Numbered from the stretch's first letter, positions 37,858 through 50,805 are shown. The stretch is 64,000 bases of DNA from Dokdonella sp. (GCF_019634775.1 NZ_JAHCAS010000002.1:558001-622000); one strand, 5' to 3'. Translations and numbers: made by a program. The notes: generated from the letters alone by a model not told the origin.

Positions 37858-40080
37858 GTGGATATGCGCTTGTTGCCCCTGATCTTTGTTCCCGGTCTTG
37901 CTTTCGCCCAGGCTGTCGACGATTCCGCTGCGAACGCCACGGATGCGGCACTGCTTGACAGCATCGTGGTCGTCGCCAGCCGTGCTGCCGAGCCGCTCAG
38001 CCAGGTCGTCGCCAGCGTCGCCCAGGTCGAGCGCGAGGATCTCGAGCGTCATCTCGTGCACGACCTCGAAGGCCTGACCCGCTACGTGCCTGGCATCGGC
38101 ATCACCCGCGAGAGCCACCGTTTCGGCAACGGCGGCTTCTCGATCCGCGGCCTCGAAGGCAATCGCGTGCGCATCCTGGTGGATGGCATCCCGCTGGCCG
38201 ATGCCTACAGCATCGGCCAGTTCGCCTCGGCCGGGCGCGATCTGGTCGATCTGGAAGCGATCGAGCGCATCGAGATCCTGCGCGGGCCGGCATCGACCCT
38301 GTATGGCAGCGACGCACTGGCCGGGGTGGTCGCGTTCCGCACGCGCGATCCGGCCGATCTGCTCGCACGCAGCGGCGATGGCCAGCACATCGGTCTGCGT
38401 TTTGGCTGGGATGGCATGGACGACAGTTTCCTGCGCGCGGCGAGTTGGGCTGGCGAGAGTGAAGCCTCGCGTTGGCAGGCTATGGCGGTGGTCGGGCGGC
38501 GCAGCGGTCATGAAGCCGACAACCGCGCCTGGCGCGCCGAGGATGGCCCCAATCCGATCGACTACACGCGCGACAACGCGCTGGCCAAGCTCGTGCACGA
38601 TGCCGGCGACGCCGGTCGCTATGTGTTCACCGTCGAGGCCAACCGGAACGAGCGCGAGACCGAAGTGAATTCGCTGCGTTTCGGTACCGGGCGCTACAGC
38701 ACGACCTATCGCCTCGATGCCGACGATCGTGATCGTCGTGATCGGATCAGTCTTGCCGCACAGTGGCAGCCGCAGCTCGCCTGGCTGCAGTCGTTGGATG
38801 CGCAGATCCACGTGCAGGACACCTCGGTACGCCAGGACAGCGATCAATACCGTCTGCCCGATCCAGCCACGCCGTTCGAGTCGTTGCGCTGGCGGCGCTT
38901 CGAGTACGACGCGGACGCGGCCGGTCTGACCTTGCTTGGCCAGGCACGCCACGACGGCACGCGCATGCGGCACTGGCACGTGTTCGGCGTCGATCTATCC
39001 CGGCAGCGCTACGAGGGCCTGCGTGACGGTCTCGAAACCAATCTCGTCACCGGAGCGACCAGCTCGATCGTTCTTGGCGAACCGTTGCCCGTACGCGACT
39101 TCCCCAACACCGACGCCGACAGTCTCGCCCTGTTCTGGCAGGACGAGATCGGTATCGGCGAGCGTTTCGCGGTGATCCCGGGCCTGCGTGCCGAGTGGTA
39201 CCGATTGCGCGCGAAACCCGACGCGATCTTCATCGAGGACTTTCCCGACGCGGATCCGGTCGATATCGACGAACGCCAGGTCACGCCGCGCCTCGGCCTG
39301 CGCTGGTTGCTCGGCGGCGGTCACAGCCTATTCGCACAGTACGCACGTGGGTTCCGCGCGCCGCCGTTCGGTGACGTCAACATCGGCCTGATCCTGCCGG
39401 TCTATCACTATGAGGTGCGCGCAAATCCGGATCTGCGGCCCGAACGCAGTCATGGCGTCGAACTCGGTTGGCGCCACGTCGGCGACCGCCTGCGTGCCAG
39501 CGCTTCGATCTACGAGAACCGTTATCGCGACCTGATCGAATCGCGCGCCAATCTGGGCATCGAACCCGGTACGGGTCTGCTCGTGTTCCAGTCGGTCAAC
39601 CGCGACCGCGCGCGCATCCGCGGCGTCGAGGCCGACCTGTTGTGGCGCGTGCCGTTCGACGCCGGTGGCCCGGGCGGCTGGCAGCTGCGCGGTGCGTTGG
39701 CATGGTCGCAGGGCGACGACCTGCGTCGCGGGCAGCCGCTCAACAGCATCGATCCTGGACGCATCACCCTCGGCCTGCGTTACGAAGCCGATTCGGGGCG
39801 CTGGGGCGTGGAGACCGCTGGCGTCGCCGCACAACGCAAATCGCGCATCGACCACCAAAGCGGGCGTCTGTTCGCGCCACCCGGCTATGGTCGCCTGGAC
39901 CTCTACGCCTGGGTCGAGCCCTGGCAGGGTGCGCGCATCAATGCCGGTCTCGTCAACCTCGCCGACCGCCGATACTGGGATTGGAGCAGCATCCGTGGCG
40001 TGCGCGCCGACGCCAACGACATCGGCTTCTTCACCCGTCCAGGCCGCAGCCTTGCGCTGAGTCTCGCGATGGAGTGGTGA
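37858..40080 (+). CDS. TonB-dependent haemoglobin/transferrin/lactoferrin-type receptor
   Basis: About 740 residues. A short signal peptide ends near AFAQ, followed by a plug domain (LDSIVVVASRAAEPLSQV near the TonB box region; GGFSIRGLEGNRVRILVDGIPLAD; IEILRGPASTLYGSDALAGVV) and a 22-strand barrel with a YARGFRAPPFGDVNIG stretch typical of haem and haemoglobin receptors (FRAP box) and a later EV..NPDLRPERSHGVELG. It ends in an aromatic residue. GTG 37858 has AAGGGAG upstream; ATG 37864 is an alternative. It is divergent from nirS with an FNR-like box in front, suggesting haem uptake tuned to anaerobic respiration. Confidence 0.85.
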   Translation: MDMRLLPLIFVPGLAFAQAVDDSAANATDAALLDSIVVVASRAAEPLSQVVASVAQVEREDLERHLVHDLEGLTRYVPGIGITRESHRFGNGGFSIRGLEGNRVRILVDGIPLADAYSIGQFASAGRDLVDLEAIERIEILRGPASTLYGSDALAGVVAFRTRDPADLLARSGDGQHIGLRFGWDGMDDSFLRAASWAGESEASRWQAMAVVGRRSGHEADNRAWRAEDGPNPIDYTRDNALAKLVHDAGDAGRYVFTVEANRNERETEVNSLRFGTGRYSTTYRLDADDRDRRDRISLAAQWQPQLAWLQSLDAQIHVQDTSVRQDSDQYRLPDPATPFESLRWRRFEYDADAAGLTLLGQARHDGTRMRHWHVFGVDLSRQRYEGLRDGLETNLVTGATSSIVLGEPLPVRDFPNTDADSLALFWQDEIGIGERFAVIPGLRAEWYRLRAKPDAIFIEDFPDADPVDIDERQVTPRLGLRWLLGGGHSLFAQYARGFRAPPFGDVNIGLILPVYHYEVRANPDLRPERSHGVELGWRHVGDRLRASASIYENRYRDLIESRANLGIEPGTGLLVFQSVNRDRARIRGVEADLLWRVPFDAGGPGGWQLRGALAWSQGDDLRRGQPLNSIDPGRITLGLRYEADSGRWGVETAGVAAQRKSRIDHQSGRLFAPPGYGRLDLYAWVEPWQGARINAGLVNLADRRYWDWSSIRGVRADANDIGFFTRPGRSLALSLAMEW

Positions 40081-40099
40081 CGCACGGCACCATGTCGCC

Positions 40100-40780
40100 T
40101 CAGTGCGTCGAGGGTTCGTCCTCGTCGGCGACGAAGCGTGCCGGGTCGGCTATTTCCAGCGAGCGCAGCAGCAGGCTGGCCTGCGTACGGGTGCGCACGC
40201 CGAGGCGCTCGAACACGGCGCTCATGTGCGCCTTGACCGTACGTTCCTGGATCGCCAGGCGGTCGGCGATCTGCTTGTTGAGCAGGCCTTCGGCGACGAG
40301 GCCGAGCACGCGCAACTGTTGCGGGCTGAGCGATCCGAGTCGTGCGGCAAGTTCGCGGTCGCCGGCCTGCGCGGGTGCGTCCGGCAAATCCGGAACCGGC
40401 AGCTGCGGAGTCTCGCAGGCGAGCACGGCGCGCAGGGTGCCTGCAAGCTCGTCCAGGCCAGTGCGCTTCGGCACGAAGCCGGCGGCACCATAGGTCAGCG
40501 CTCGGCGGATCACCTGCGGATCGTCGTTGGCCGAGATCATGACCACCGCGACAGCCGGGAACTCACTGCGCAGTGCAACCAGGCCGACCAGGCCGTGGCT
40601 GCCCGGCATGTGCAGGTCGAGCAGGACGAGATCGGTATCCGGTTGCGCCTTCAGGGCCTCGCGTGCGGCCTCGAAACCGCCGGCCTCGTCGACCACGGCA
40701 TCGGCGATGAGGCTGCGCACGGCCTGGGCGAGGGCGAGGCGGAACAGCGGGTGGTCGTCGGCGATCAGGATGCGCGGCAT
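40100..40780 (-). CDS. NarL/FixJ-family response regulator
   Basis: 226 residues. The receiver domain (about 1-120) has the acidic pair in IADDHP, the phosphoacceptor aspartate in LVLLDLHMPG (about 55) and the conserved lysine in FVPKRTG. A linker is followed by a LuxR-type HTH (about 148-210; LSPQQLRVLGLVAEGLLNKQIADRLAIQERTVKAHMSAVFERLGV). No sensor kinase is adjacent, so it is an orphan here. It converges on the TonB-dependent receptor gene. Control of nirS or of that receptor is possible but not shown. Confidence 0.92.
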   Translation of the reverse strand: MPRILIADDHPLFRLALAQAVRSLIADAVVDEAGGFEAAREALKAQPDTDLVLLDLHMPGSHGLVGLVALRSEFPAVAVVMISANDDPQVIRRALTYGAAGFVPKRTGLDELAGTLRAVLACETPQLPVPDLPDAPAQAGDRELAARLGSLSPQQLRVLGLVAEGLLNKQIADRLAIQERTVKAHMSAVFERLGVRTRTQASLLLRSLEIADPARFVADEDEPSTH

Positions 40781-40842
40781 GGTGGGACTCTAGCAGGTGT
40801 CGGGCGTATCACCCGCACGCACATTCGCATCGTATGAGCGCC

Positions 40843-40925
40843 CGTACGAGCCTCTCCAGGGGCGATGCTCCTTCTCCAGGCGCATCTGACGAAGAAAGAG
40901 CATCGCCCGTGAACGGGCTCCTACT
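40843..40925. repeat. REP-like palindromic repeat, family A, copy 5
   Basis: Left arm ACGAGCCTCTCCAGGGGCGATGC, right arm GCATCGCCCGTGAACGGGCTCCTAC, with an AT-richer centre. It is between the divergent regulator and PHB oligomer hydrolase genes. Confidence 0.8.
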
Positions 40926-40977
40926 GGTGAGCTGTTTTCGCTTGCGCGGCGGAGCGGAATGTTCGTAGGGTGGCGGC

Positions 40978-42828
40978 ATGGACAGACTCATGGTTAGACC
41001 GATCCTCCTGCTCGCTGTTGCGACCGTCGTCGCCTGCGCGCGTGTTCCCGTCACTGCGGAGAAGGACTCGATGGCTGACGATGCTTTCGGCACGCTGCGC
41101 GTGACCACCCACCGCGATGGCGACGATCTGTTGAGCGCAGGTCTCGGCCTGGCCGGCCTGCGTGGTGCGCAACCGGGCTTCGCCGACTCCGAACGGCCCA
41201 CTGCGGCCGAGCTGCGTCGTCGCGCGATCCACGCGAACTGGCGCGGCATCGCTGACCTCGGCCCTCTCGGCGGCTATGGCGAAATCTATGGTGCCGTGCC
41301 GGTCGTCAGCGGGCGCGAATACAGCGCCTTCGCCACCTTGGCCGGGGCCACGTCGGCACATCGCGTGCTCGTGCAGGTGCCCGATCTGTTCGACCGCGAG
41401 CGTCGCTGCGTGGTGGTCGCCGCTTCCTCCGGATCGCGCGGCATCTACGGTGCGATCGCGCTGGCTGGTGCCTGGGGCCTGCCGCGCGGTTGCGCGGTGG
41501 CGTATACCGACAAGGGGGCCGGCACCGGCTATTTCGATGTCGCCAGCGGCACGGGCGTGCGTCTGGACGGCACGCGGGGCGAGGCCGGTAGCGAGCCGCT
41601 CGAGTTTGCGCCACCGCCCGGGGCCACGATCGCGCCTTCACAGGCCATCCTGGTCAAGCACGCGCATTCCGGCGACAACCCAGAGGCCGAGTGGGGGCGC
41701 CACGTGCGCCAGGCGGCGCGGTTCGCCCTGCATGCGCTCGACCAGGCCTTTCCCAGTGAAGCTCCGTTCACGGCGGAGAACACGCACATCATCGCTGCTG
41801 GCCTGTCCAACGGTGGTGCTGCGGTGTTGCGTGCGGCCGAGATCGACGATGGCCTGCTCGATGGCGTGGTTGCGATCGAGCCGAACGTCTGGGCTGGGCA
41901 GGGTGGTCGGGCTCTGTACGACTATGCGACCGAGGCGGCCCTGTTGCTGCCGTGCGCGTTGCTCGATCCGAGCTTCGACGGTGTGCCTTTCGCGCGCGCG
42001 AACGGAGTGCCGCCACCGGCCTGGCGCGCACGCTGCCAAGCGCTGTACGAGAATGCTCGCCTGGCCGGTGCAGACGAGAGCGCGCAGGCCAGGGAAGCAC
42101 TGGAACGCCTGCGCGACGGCGGCTGGACCGATGCAGCGCTTGCCAGCGCTGCTGCGAGTACGGCACTCGACCTCTGGCGTGCGATCGGCGCAACCTATGC
42201 GGCAGCGTATTCGCGCAGCGGCGTCGGCGACATGCCGTGCGGTTACGCGTTCGCGGCGTTCGACGGCAACGGCCGCCGGCATGCGCCGACGGCGACCGAA
42301 CGTGCGGCGTGGTGGGCCGAGGCCAGCGGCATCCCGCCCGGTGCCGCCGTCGGTCTGGTCGATTCGCGAGCCACCGGCGCCGATGCGGCCATGCCGGGCC
42401 TGCTCTGCCTGGCCGAGCTGTGGACACGCTCCGACGCCAGTGGCGAACGCCTGCGTGCCGGCGTGGCGATGGCACGCGCTGCCCTGCCGCGCGCGGACCT
42501 GCCGATTGCGATCGTGCATGGCGTCGCCGACGGGCTGATCCCGATCGCGTTCTCTTCGGACCCCTATGTGGCTTGGCTCGAGGCGAACGGGCGCACCCCG
42601 ATGTACTGGCGCATCGATCATGCCCAGCACTTCGACGCCTTCCTTGCCTTCCCGGGATTCGGCGACCGCCACGTGCCGATGCTCCCATACGCCTATGCCG
42701 CCCTCGATCATCTGTGGATGCGCGTGGTGCATGGCATGGCGCTGCCGGAAGGTCGCGACATCGCGACGACGCCACGCGGCAGCGAGGTGCTCGGCGCGCA
42801 TCAGCTCGGCCGTATCCCGGGCGACTGA
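40978..42828 (+). CDS. D-(-)-3-hydroxybutyrate oligomer hydrolase
   Basis: A 616-residue hydrolase of the 3HB-oligomer hydrolase family, which cleaves short 3-hydroxybutyrate chains released from PHB into monomers. The likely catalytic serine is in IAAGLSNGGAAVLRA (about residue 280), with VHGVADGLIPI and IDHAQHFDAFLAF as candidate Asp and His regions. An N-terminal hydrophobic stretch ending VACAR looks like a lipoprotein or export signal, so the enzyme may act outside the cytoplasm. It precedes phaE and phaC by about 190 bases on the same strand. The start is ATG 40978; ATG 40990 is an alternative. Confidence 0.87.
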   Translation: MDRLMVRPILLLAVATVVACARVPVTAEKDSMADDAFGTLRVTTHRDGDDLLSAGLGLAGLRGAQPGFADSERPTAAELRRRAIHANWRGIADLGPLGGYGEIYGAVPVVSGREYSAFATLAGATSAHRVLVQVPDLFDRERRCVVVAASSGSRGIYGAIALAGAWGLPRGCAVAYTDKGAGTGYFDVASGTGVRLDGTRGEAGSEPLEFAPPPGATIAPSQAILVKHAHSGDNPEAEWGRHVRQAARFALHALDQAFPSEAPFTAENTHIIAAGLSNGGAAVLRAAEIDDGLLDGVVAIEPNVWAGQGGRALYDYATEAALLLPCALLDPSFDGVPFARANGVPPPAWRARCQALYENARLAGADESAQAREALERLRDGGWTDAALASAAASTALDLWRAIGATYAAAYSRSGVGDMPCGYAFAAFDGNGRRHAPTATERAAWWAEASGIPPGAAVGLVDSRATGADAAMPGLLCLAELWTRSDASGERLRAGVAMARAALPRADLPIAIVHGVADGLIPIAFSSDPYVAWLEANGRTPMYWRIDHAQHFDAFLAFPGFGDRHVPMLPYAYAALDHLWMRVVHGMALPEGRDIATTPRGSEVLGAHQLGRIPGD

Positions 42829-43018
42829 TTGCCGCAGTACGGGGACGTTCGCAGCGGACGTCGTCGCGACGGAAGCCGCTTCCAGCAAGGTTCGAACTCG
42901 TGCAGTCGTGGCTCCGGTTGCGCGCAGGGGAGACGAGCCATCCTGGTCTCCGCCGCAACCGTACTATCATGCGCGCCGACGACACTCGTCGCGACCGTCT
43001 GTTCCGGAGATGCATTCG

Positions 43019-44326
43019 ATGACCGATCCGATCGATTTCAGCCAGTGGGCCCGCCAGTGGGAAGCGACGATGCGCGAGCTCATGGCGAGGATGCCGGACG
43101 CCGGCAATGCCGCCGCACTCGGCACGACGCCATGGGGCACGCTCGGCACTTCGCCCACGCAGGGCGAGGCAATCGAACGCATGCTCGCTGCCGCACAGGG
43201 CTACCTCGGTTTGCTGCAGTCGCTGACCTCACCGGCTGCCGTGCAGGGCACCGGTGGTGTCGGCACGATCCCGCCGTGGCTCTCCGCGCTCGGCAACAGT
43301 GCCGGATTCGCGCCGGCCTCGGCACCATGGTTCGCCAATCCGGTCAGCCAGGCCATGCGCGGCGTCGGCATGCAGGGTGCGGCCGGCTTCGAGCAGCTGA
43401 TGGAGCGGTTCGCCAGCGCCGCCGGCCCGATGCTCGATGGCGCCAAGGGCGCACTGGATCTTCCCGCATTCGGCTTCCTGCGCGAACACCAGGAGGAAGC
43501 ACAGGCCACGGCGAAATCGTTGGTCGACTACCAGGAGCAGATGGCGCGCTACAACCGCTTGATGCTCAAGGTCGGCGAGCAGGGCTTTGCGCGCTTCCAG
43601 CTCAAGCTGGCCGAACGCGAGGAGCCGGGCCGGCAGGTCGAGTCGGTACGTGGCCTGTACGATCTCTGGATCGACGCGGTCGAGGAAGCCTATGCCGAGA
43701 TCGCCCTGTCCGAGGAATTCCGCGAGGTCTACGGTGCCCTGGTCAACGCGCAGATGCGCGTGCGCGAGCACGTGCAGCGCAAGGTCGAGCGTTTCAGCAA
43801 CGAGGTCGGTGTGCCGACGCGCAGTGAGGTCGATTCGATCGGCCAACGTCTGCAGGCACTGCGCCGCGAATTTCGCGCCGAACGTGAGGCGAACGGCGAC
43901 ATTCTCGCCCTCACCGCCGAAGTCGCCGCGCTGCGCGACGAAGTTGCGTCCCTGCGCGCACGCCGGGAGCCGGCCGCGGCGTCCAACGTGGTCGCCTTCG
44001 GGCGAGCGCAGCACGTCGCTGCGAAGACAGCCGAACCGGCCGCATCGGTGAAGAAGCGCGCGGCAAAGGCACCACGCAGCCGCAGCGCGGCGCGCAAGGC
44101 CAAGTCCGTGCCGCAGGTCGCACGCGCGGCCTCGCGCACGGCGGCCCCGCCACCCAAGCCGAAGCCCAAGCCAGCGCATGCCTCGCGTGCGAAGGTCGCC
44201 ACCCCGGCCACCCGGCTGCGCGCCGACAAGCCGTCGTTCGCCGCCCGCATGGCGCGCTTCGCACGCGCCAACGTCGACGCCGGCAAGGCCGGCATGAACC
44301 CGAAGTCGAAGCCGTCCAGGCGCTGA
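43019..44326 (+). CDS. phaE: Class III PHA synthase subunit PhaE with Lys/Ala-rich tail
   Basis: 435 residues. MTDPIDFSQWARQWEATMRELM opens the protein; the PhaE core (RGLYDLWIDAVEEAYAEIALSEEFREVYGALVNAQMRVR, about 225-265) is followed by a coiled coil (about 280-325). The last about 110 residues are rich in Lys, Ala and Pro (KPKPKPAH and similar), like phasin or histone tails, and may bind DNA or the granule surface. PhaE is required for activity of the PhaC encoded next. ATG 43019 has GGAG 9 bases upstream; the ATG at 43010 has no room for one. Confidence 0.92.
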   Translation: MTDPIDFSQWARQWEATMRELMARMPDAGNAAALGTTPWGTLGTSPTQGEAIERMLAAAQGYLGLLQSLTSPAAVQGTGGVGTIPPWLSALGNSAGFAPASAPWFANPVSQAMRGVGMQGAAGFEQLMERFASAAGPMLDGAKGALDLPAFGFLREHQEEAQATAKSLVDYQEQMARYNRLMLKVGEQGFARFQLKLAEREEPGRQVESVRGLYDLWIDAVEEAYAEIALSEEFREVYGALVNAQMRVREHVQRKVERFSNEVGVPTRSEVDSIGQRLQALRREFRAEREANGDILALTAEVAALRDEVASLRARREPAAASNVVAFGRAQHVAAKTAEPAASVKKRAAKAPRSRSAARKAKSVPQVARAASRTAAPPPKPKPKPAHASRAKVATPATRLRADKPSFAARMARFARANVDAGKAGMNPKSKPSRR

Positions 44327-44336
44327 GGAGCACACC

Positions 44337-45401
44337 ATGGGTCCCGTCCGCATCGAACCTGCCAAGCTCGTCGACGAGACGATCCGCTTCAAGAAGAAGC
44401 TCGCCGCCGGCGTGGAGGTTTTGCGCAACCTCGATGACGTCGATTTCGGCTGCACGCCGAAGGAAGAGGTCTACCGCGAGGACAAGCTGGTCGTCTACCG
44501 GTTCCGCGGAGATCGCGCGCCGACGGCGCGCGTGCCGACGCTGATCGTCTATGCCTTGGTCAACCGGCCATACATGGTCGACCTGCAGGAAGACAAGTCG
44601 CTGGTGCGCAACCTGCTCGCGCAGGGCGAGGATGTATACCTGATCGACTGGGGCTATCCGGACCGAGCCGACCGCTGGCTGACCCTCGACGACTACATCA
44701 ACGGCTACATCCGCCGCAGTGTCGATGCGGTTGCGCGCAAGGCCGGCGTCGAACGCATCAACATTCTCGGCATCTGCCAGGGTGGAGCGTTCTCGTTGTG
44801 TTTCAGCGCGATATATCCGCACAAGGTGAAAAACCTCATCACCATGGTCACGCCGGTGGATTTCCATACACCGGACAACATGCTGTCGAACTGGACGCGC
44901 AACATGGATGCGGACCTGTTCGTCAACACGATCGGCAATGTGCCGGCCGACCTGATGAACTGGTGTTACCTCACGCTCAAGCCGATGCGTCTGCTGCAAC
45001 AGAAGTATGTCGGCATGATCGATATCCTCGACGACAAGACCGAACTCGAGAACTTCCTGCGCATGGAGAAGTGGATCTTCGATTCACCCGACCAGGCCGG
45101 CGAGGCGTTCCGCCAGTTCATGCGCGACTTCTATCAGGGCAACAAGCTGCTCAAGGGCGGCCTGCGCATCGGCGATCGCGCGGTCGATCTGAAGAACATC
45201 ACGATGCCGGTGCTCAACATCTTCGCCGAGCAGGACCACCTCGTTCCGCCGGACTCTTCTCGCGCACTCAAGGATGCGGTCGGCAGCCGCGACTATACGC
45301 AGATCGCCTTCAAGGGCGGCCACATCGGCATTTATGTCTCCGGGCGCGCACAACGCGAGGTTCCACCAGCGATCCACGAGTGGCTGAAGGCGCGGAGCTG
45401 A
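44337..45401 (+). CDS. phaC: Class III PHA synthase catalytic subunit
   Basis: A 354-residue polymerase that joins 3-hydroxyacyl-CoA units into polyhydroxyalkanoate. The lipase-like box GICQGG (145-150) carries the active cysteine C147; the partners are D300 in AEQDHLVPP and H329 in KGGHIG. Length and PhaE partner define class III, which prefers short-chain monomers such as 3-hydroxybutyrate. It starts 10 bases after phaE with GAGGAG as ribosome site. A family B repeat follows the gene. Confidence 0.96.
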   Translation: MGPVRIEPAKLVDETIRFKKKLAAGVEVLRNLDDVDFGCTPKEEVYREDKLVVYRFRGDRAPTARVPTLIVYALVNRPYMVDLQEDKSLVRNLLAQGEDVYLIDWGYPDRADRWLTLDDYINGYIRRSVDAVARKAGVERINILGICQGGAFSLCFSAIYPHKVKNLITMVTPVDFHTPDNMLSNWTRNMDADLFVNTIGNVPADLMNWCYLTLKPMRLLQQKYVGMIDILDDKTELENFLRMEKWIFDSPDQAGEAFRQFMRDFYQGNKLLKGGLRIGDRAVDLKNITMPVLNIFAEQDHLVPPDSSRALKDAVGSRDYTQIAFKGGHIGIYVSGRAQREVPPAIHEWLKARS

Positions 45402-45432
45402 CCGGGTTTGCTGGCAATGCAGAGGAGCATGC

Positions 45433-45513
45433 TGTAGGAAACGGCTTCAGCCGTGATGGCTTGGCCGTACAACGCCACCAAGACAGGGCATCACGGCTGA
45501 AGCCGTTTCCTAC
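45433..45513. repeat. REP-like palindromic repeat, family B, copy 3
   Basis: Arms TGTAGGAAACGGCTTCAGCC and GGCTGAAGCCGTTTCCTAC are exact complements over at least 18 bases, with inner GTGATG / CATCAC and a central GTACAACG. It is the cleanest of the three copies and lies just after phaC, probably as the transcript end. Confidence 0.85.
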
Positions 45514-45583
45514 GGGGGCGTCGAGCGGATGATTTTCGTGATGTGGCTAGAATGTGCGCGTCCCCATTGCACGTCGAGCCACC

Positions 45584-45892
45584 ATGAACGAAGTCCTGTT
45601 CCATATCCACAGCATCGGCGTGACGCCGTGGAAACTCGTGGGGTATCTCGGCGTGCTGCTGTTCACCAGTCGTTGGTTCGTGCAGATGTACGCGACGAAG
45701 CGTCTCGGTCGTGTGCACATGCCGCGGGCCTTCTGGTGGCTGTCGATGGCCGGAAGCCTGATGCTGGTCAGCTATTTCACATTCGGCAAGAACGACTCGG
45801 TCGGCGTGCTTTCGAACCTGTTCCCGGCTTTCGTTGCCATCTACAACCTCGTCGTCGATTTTCGGCATCGCCGCTCGACCGAGGTGGCTTGA
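45584..45892 (+). CDS. Lipid-A-disaccharide synthase N-terminal domain protein (stand-alone)
   Basis: A 102-residue membrane protein with three predicted helices: WKLVGYLGVLLFTSRWFVQMY (about 14-34), AFWWLSMAGSLMLVSYFTFG (about 47-66) and LSNLFPAFVAIYNLVVDF (about 75-92). This is the LAB_N domain found either alone or fused to lipid A biosynthesis glycosyltransferases. It may handle isoprenoid-linked or lipid A sugars; no glycosyltransferase gene is adjacent. ATG 45584 was chosen because the domain begins there; TAGAAT at 45548-45553 resembles a -10 element. Confidence 0.85.
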   Translation: MNEVLFHIHSIGVTPWKLVGYLGVLLFTSRWFVQMYATKRLGRVHMPRAFWWLSMAGSLMLVSYFTFGKNDSVGVLSNLFPAFVAIYNLVVDFRHRRSTEVA

Positions 45893-46025
45893 GGCAGCTG
45901 GCGCGCTTGGGATTGATCAGAGCGTCCCTTGAGCCCAACGTCGAGACGACGGATGGGCAAAGTGTCCACCCAGTCCGCGGAGCAATACTCTCCGAGCGGA
46001 GCGCTGAGGTGGGGCATGCGCGCAA

Positions 46026-48757
<2,732 letters not shown>

Positions 48758-48761
<4 letters not shown>

Positions 48762-49852
48762 GCGGCGCAGGCCAGTCCCCGCGAGGGCAGTGCTCGCGGC
48801 GCGATCCCGCGCACCGCTTCGGCGATCGCGGCGATATGCGCGGGCGTGGTGCCGCAGCAGCCGCCGACGAGGTTGAGCAGGCCGGCTTCGGCGAATTCCT
48901 TCAGCGTCGCCGCCATTTCGTCGGGAGTCTCGTCGTAGCCACCGAAGGCGTTCGGCAGCCCTGCATTCGGGTGAGTGCTGACCGCGCAGCCGGCGACGCG
49001 GGACAGTGTCTCGACGTGTTCGCGCAGATCCTTCGCGCCGAGCGCGCAGTTGAGTCCTATCGACAGCGGGCGGGCGTGTGCGAGCGAGGCGTGGAAGGCC
49101 TCGGCGGTCTGGCCCGACAGCGTGCGGCCCGAGCGGTCGGTGATCGTGCCGGAGATCATGACCGGCAGGCGGCTGCCGCGCGCGTCGAAGACCTCCTCGA
49201 TCGCATACAGCGCGGCCTTGGCGTTGAGCGTGTCGAAGATCGTCTCGACCATGAGCGTGTCGGCGCCGCCTTCGATCAGGCCTTCGGCTGCCTCGGCGTA
49301 GGTCGCCCGCAGTTCGTCGAAGTGGGTATTGCGGAAGCCTGGATCGTTGACATCGGGGCTGATCGAGGCGGTGCGACTGGTTGGACCGAGCACGCCGATG
49401 ACGAAGCGCGGCTGTTCCGGTGTTTTCGCTTCGACCGCATCGCAGCATTCGCGGGCCAGGCGCGCGCCTTCGCGGTTCAGTTCGCGCACCAGGTGCTCGA
49501 GGCGGTAGTCGGCCTGGCTGATCGAGGTTGCATTGAAGGTGTTGGTCTCGATGAGGTCGGCGCCGGCGTCGAGATAGGCCGTGTGCACGGAGGCGATGAT
49601 GTCGGGTCGGGTCAGCAACAGCAGGTCGTTGTTGCCCTTGAGGTCATGCGCGCAGCCGGCGCCGTGCGCATGGCGGTGCGTGGCATCGCAGCCTTCGGCG
49701 AAACGCTGGCCGCGGTAGTCGGCTTCGCCGAGCTGCCAGGTCTGGATCATCGTGCCCATGGCGCCATCGATGACGAGGATGCGTTGCGCCAGTGCAGCCT
49801 CGAGCGCGGCAACCCGCGCCGGATTCGACCATGGAAGGACGTGGCCGCTCAT
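48758..49852 (-). CDS. Methionine synthase, homocysteine S-methyltransferase part
   Basis: A 364-residue barrel equivalent to module 1 of MetH. It has [13 protein letters not shown] near the N-terminus, ETNTFNAT, and zinc-ligand cysteines in IGLNCALGA and VGGCCGTTP. With the next gene it makes a two-polypeptide MetH. The start at 49852 overlaps the upstream regulator by ATGA; a GTG at 49861 is also possible. Splitting at the linker between modules 1 and 2 is consistent with the modular mechanism, in which methyl-cobalamin travels between domains. Confidence 0.94.
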
Positions 49853-50775
49853 GGCTTGCACGCGAGCAAGGACAGGACTTCGAAATGCGGCGCCTTGGCC
49901 TCGCGCGTGATGCGCTCGCAGGAGACCACGTCCAGCCCCGCGTTGGTGGCGAAGCGACGCAGTTCCTCGACGCGGAAGCCGAGGTTGCGGTGGTCGAAGG
50001 GTTCGACCGCGGTGCGGTGGGCATGGCGGGCGAGGGTGGCGACGAGCAGACGTCCGCCCTTGCGCAGCACACGCGCCGCCTCGACGACTACCTCGGCGGG
50101 GCGGTCGGTATAGGTCAGCGCGTGCATGAGCAGGACGAGATCGAAACGGCGCGGGCCGAGGTCGAGTGCGTGCATGTCGCCTTCGATCACCTCGACGTTG
50201 GCATAGGCCTTCAGGCGTTCCCGGGCGGCACTGACCACGCGCGGCGTGGCGTCGATGCAGACGATCGAGCGCGCGCGCGGCGCCAGCAATTCGGCCAGCA
50301 CGCCGTCGCCGGAGGCGATGTCGAGGACGTCGCCCGGTTCGGCCAGGCGCGTCATCGAGCGTGCCAGCGTCTCCCAGGTGCGGCCCGGCGAGTAGTGGCG
50401 TTCCATGTCGCCGGCGACGGTGTCGGCCCAGCCTTCGGCACGCGCGCGCTTGGCGAGCACGCCGGGCAGGCGGCGCTCGTCGTCACGCAGCAGGGCATCA
50501 TCGATGTTCGCCTTGAGCGCGTGCAGCAGGGCTGCGTGCGGTGTGTCGAGTTCGCCGTTGAAGCGGTAGTACGAGGACACGCCGGCACGCCGGTCGCGCA
50601 CGAGATCGGCCTCCTTGAGCTTGGCCAGATGAGTCGACACCCGCGGCTGGGCGAGACGCAGCACCGCCGACAACTCGGCCACGGTCAGTTCCTCACGCTC
50701 GAGCAAGGCGAGCAGGCGCACCCGGGTCGGATCGGAGAGCAGGCGCAACAGGGCCGACGTGGCGGCGAGATCCAC
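49849..50775 (-). CDS. ArsR-family regulator fused to a SAM-methyltransferase-like domain (SahR-like)
   Basis: 308 residues. The N-terminal ArsR winged helix (about 1-85; [48 protein letters not shown]) has no metal-binding cysteine pair. A methyltransferase fold follows ([21 protein letters not shown] as motif I, about 146; [25 protein letters not shown]). This is the architecture of SahR, known in proteobacteria to sense S-adenosylhomocysteine and control methionine-cycle genes. Leading an operon with split metH strongly supports that role. A 6-6-6 inverted repeat lies 12 bases upstream of its start. Confidence 0.85.
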   Translation of the reverse strand: MDLAATSALLRLLSDPTRVRLLALLEREELTVAELSAVLRLAQPRVSTHLAKLKEADLVRDRRAGVSSYYRFNGELDTPHAALLHALKANIDDALLRDDERRLPGVLAKRARAEGWADTVAGDMERHYSPGRTWETLARSMTRLAEPGDVLDIASGDGVLAELLAPRARSIVCIDATPRVVSAARERLKAYANVEVIEGDMHALDLGPRRFDLVLLMHALTYTDRPAEVVVEAARVLRKGGRLLVATLARHAHRTAVEPFDHRNLGFRVEELRRFATNAGLDVVSCERITREAKAPHFEVLSLLACKP

Positions 50776-50787
50776 TTAGTATCCTTT

Positions 50788-50805
50788 CATCTTGATCGAA
50801 AGATG
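50788..50805. promoter_or_regulatory. Candidate operator of the metH regulator operon
   Basis: Inverted repeat CATCTT-GATCGA-AAGATG immediately upstream of the ArsR-type regulator start (50775). Position and symmetry fit an autoregulatory operator. I have not matched it to a published motif. Confidence 0.5.
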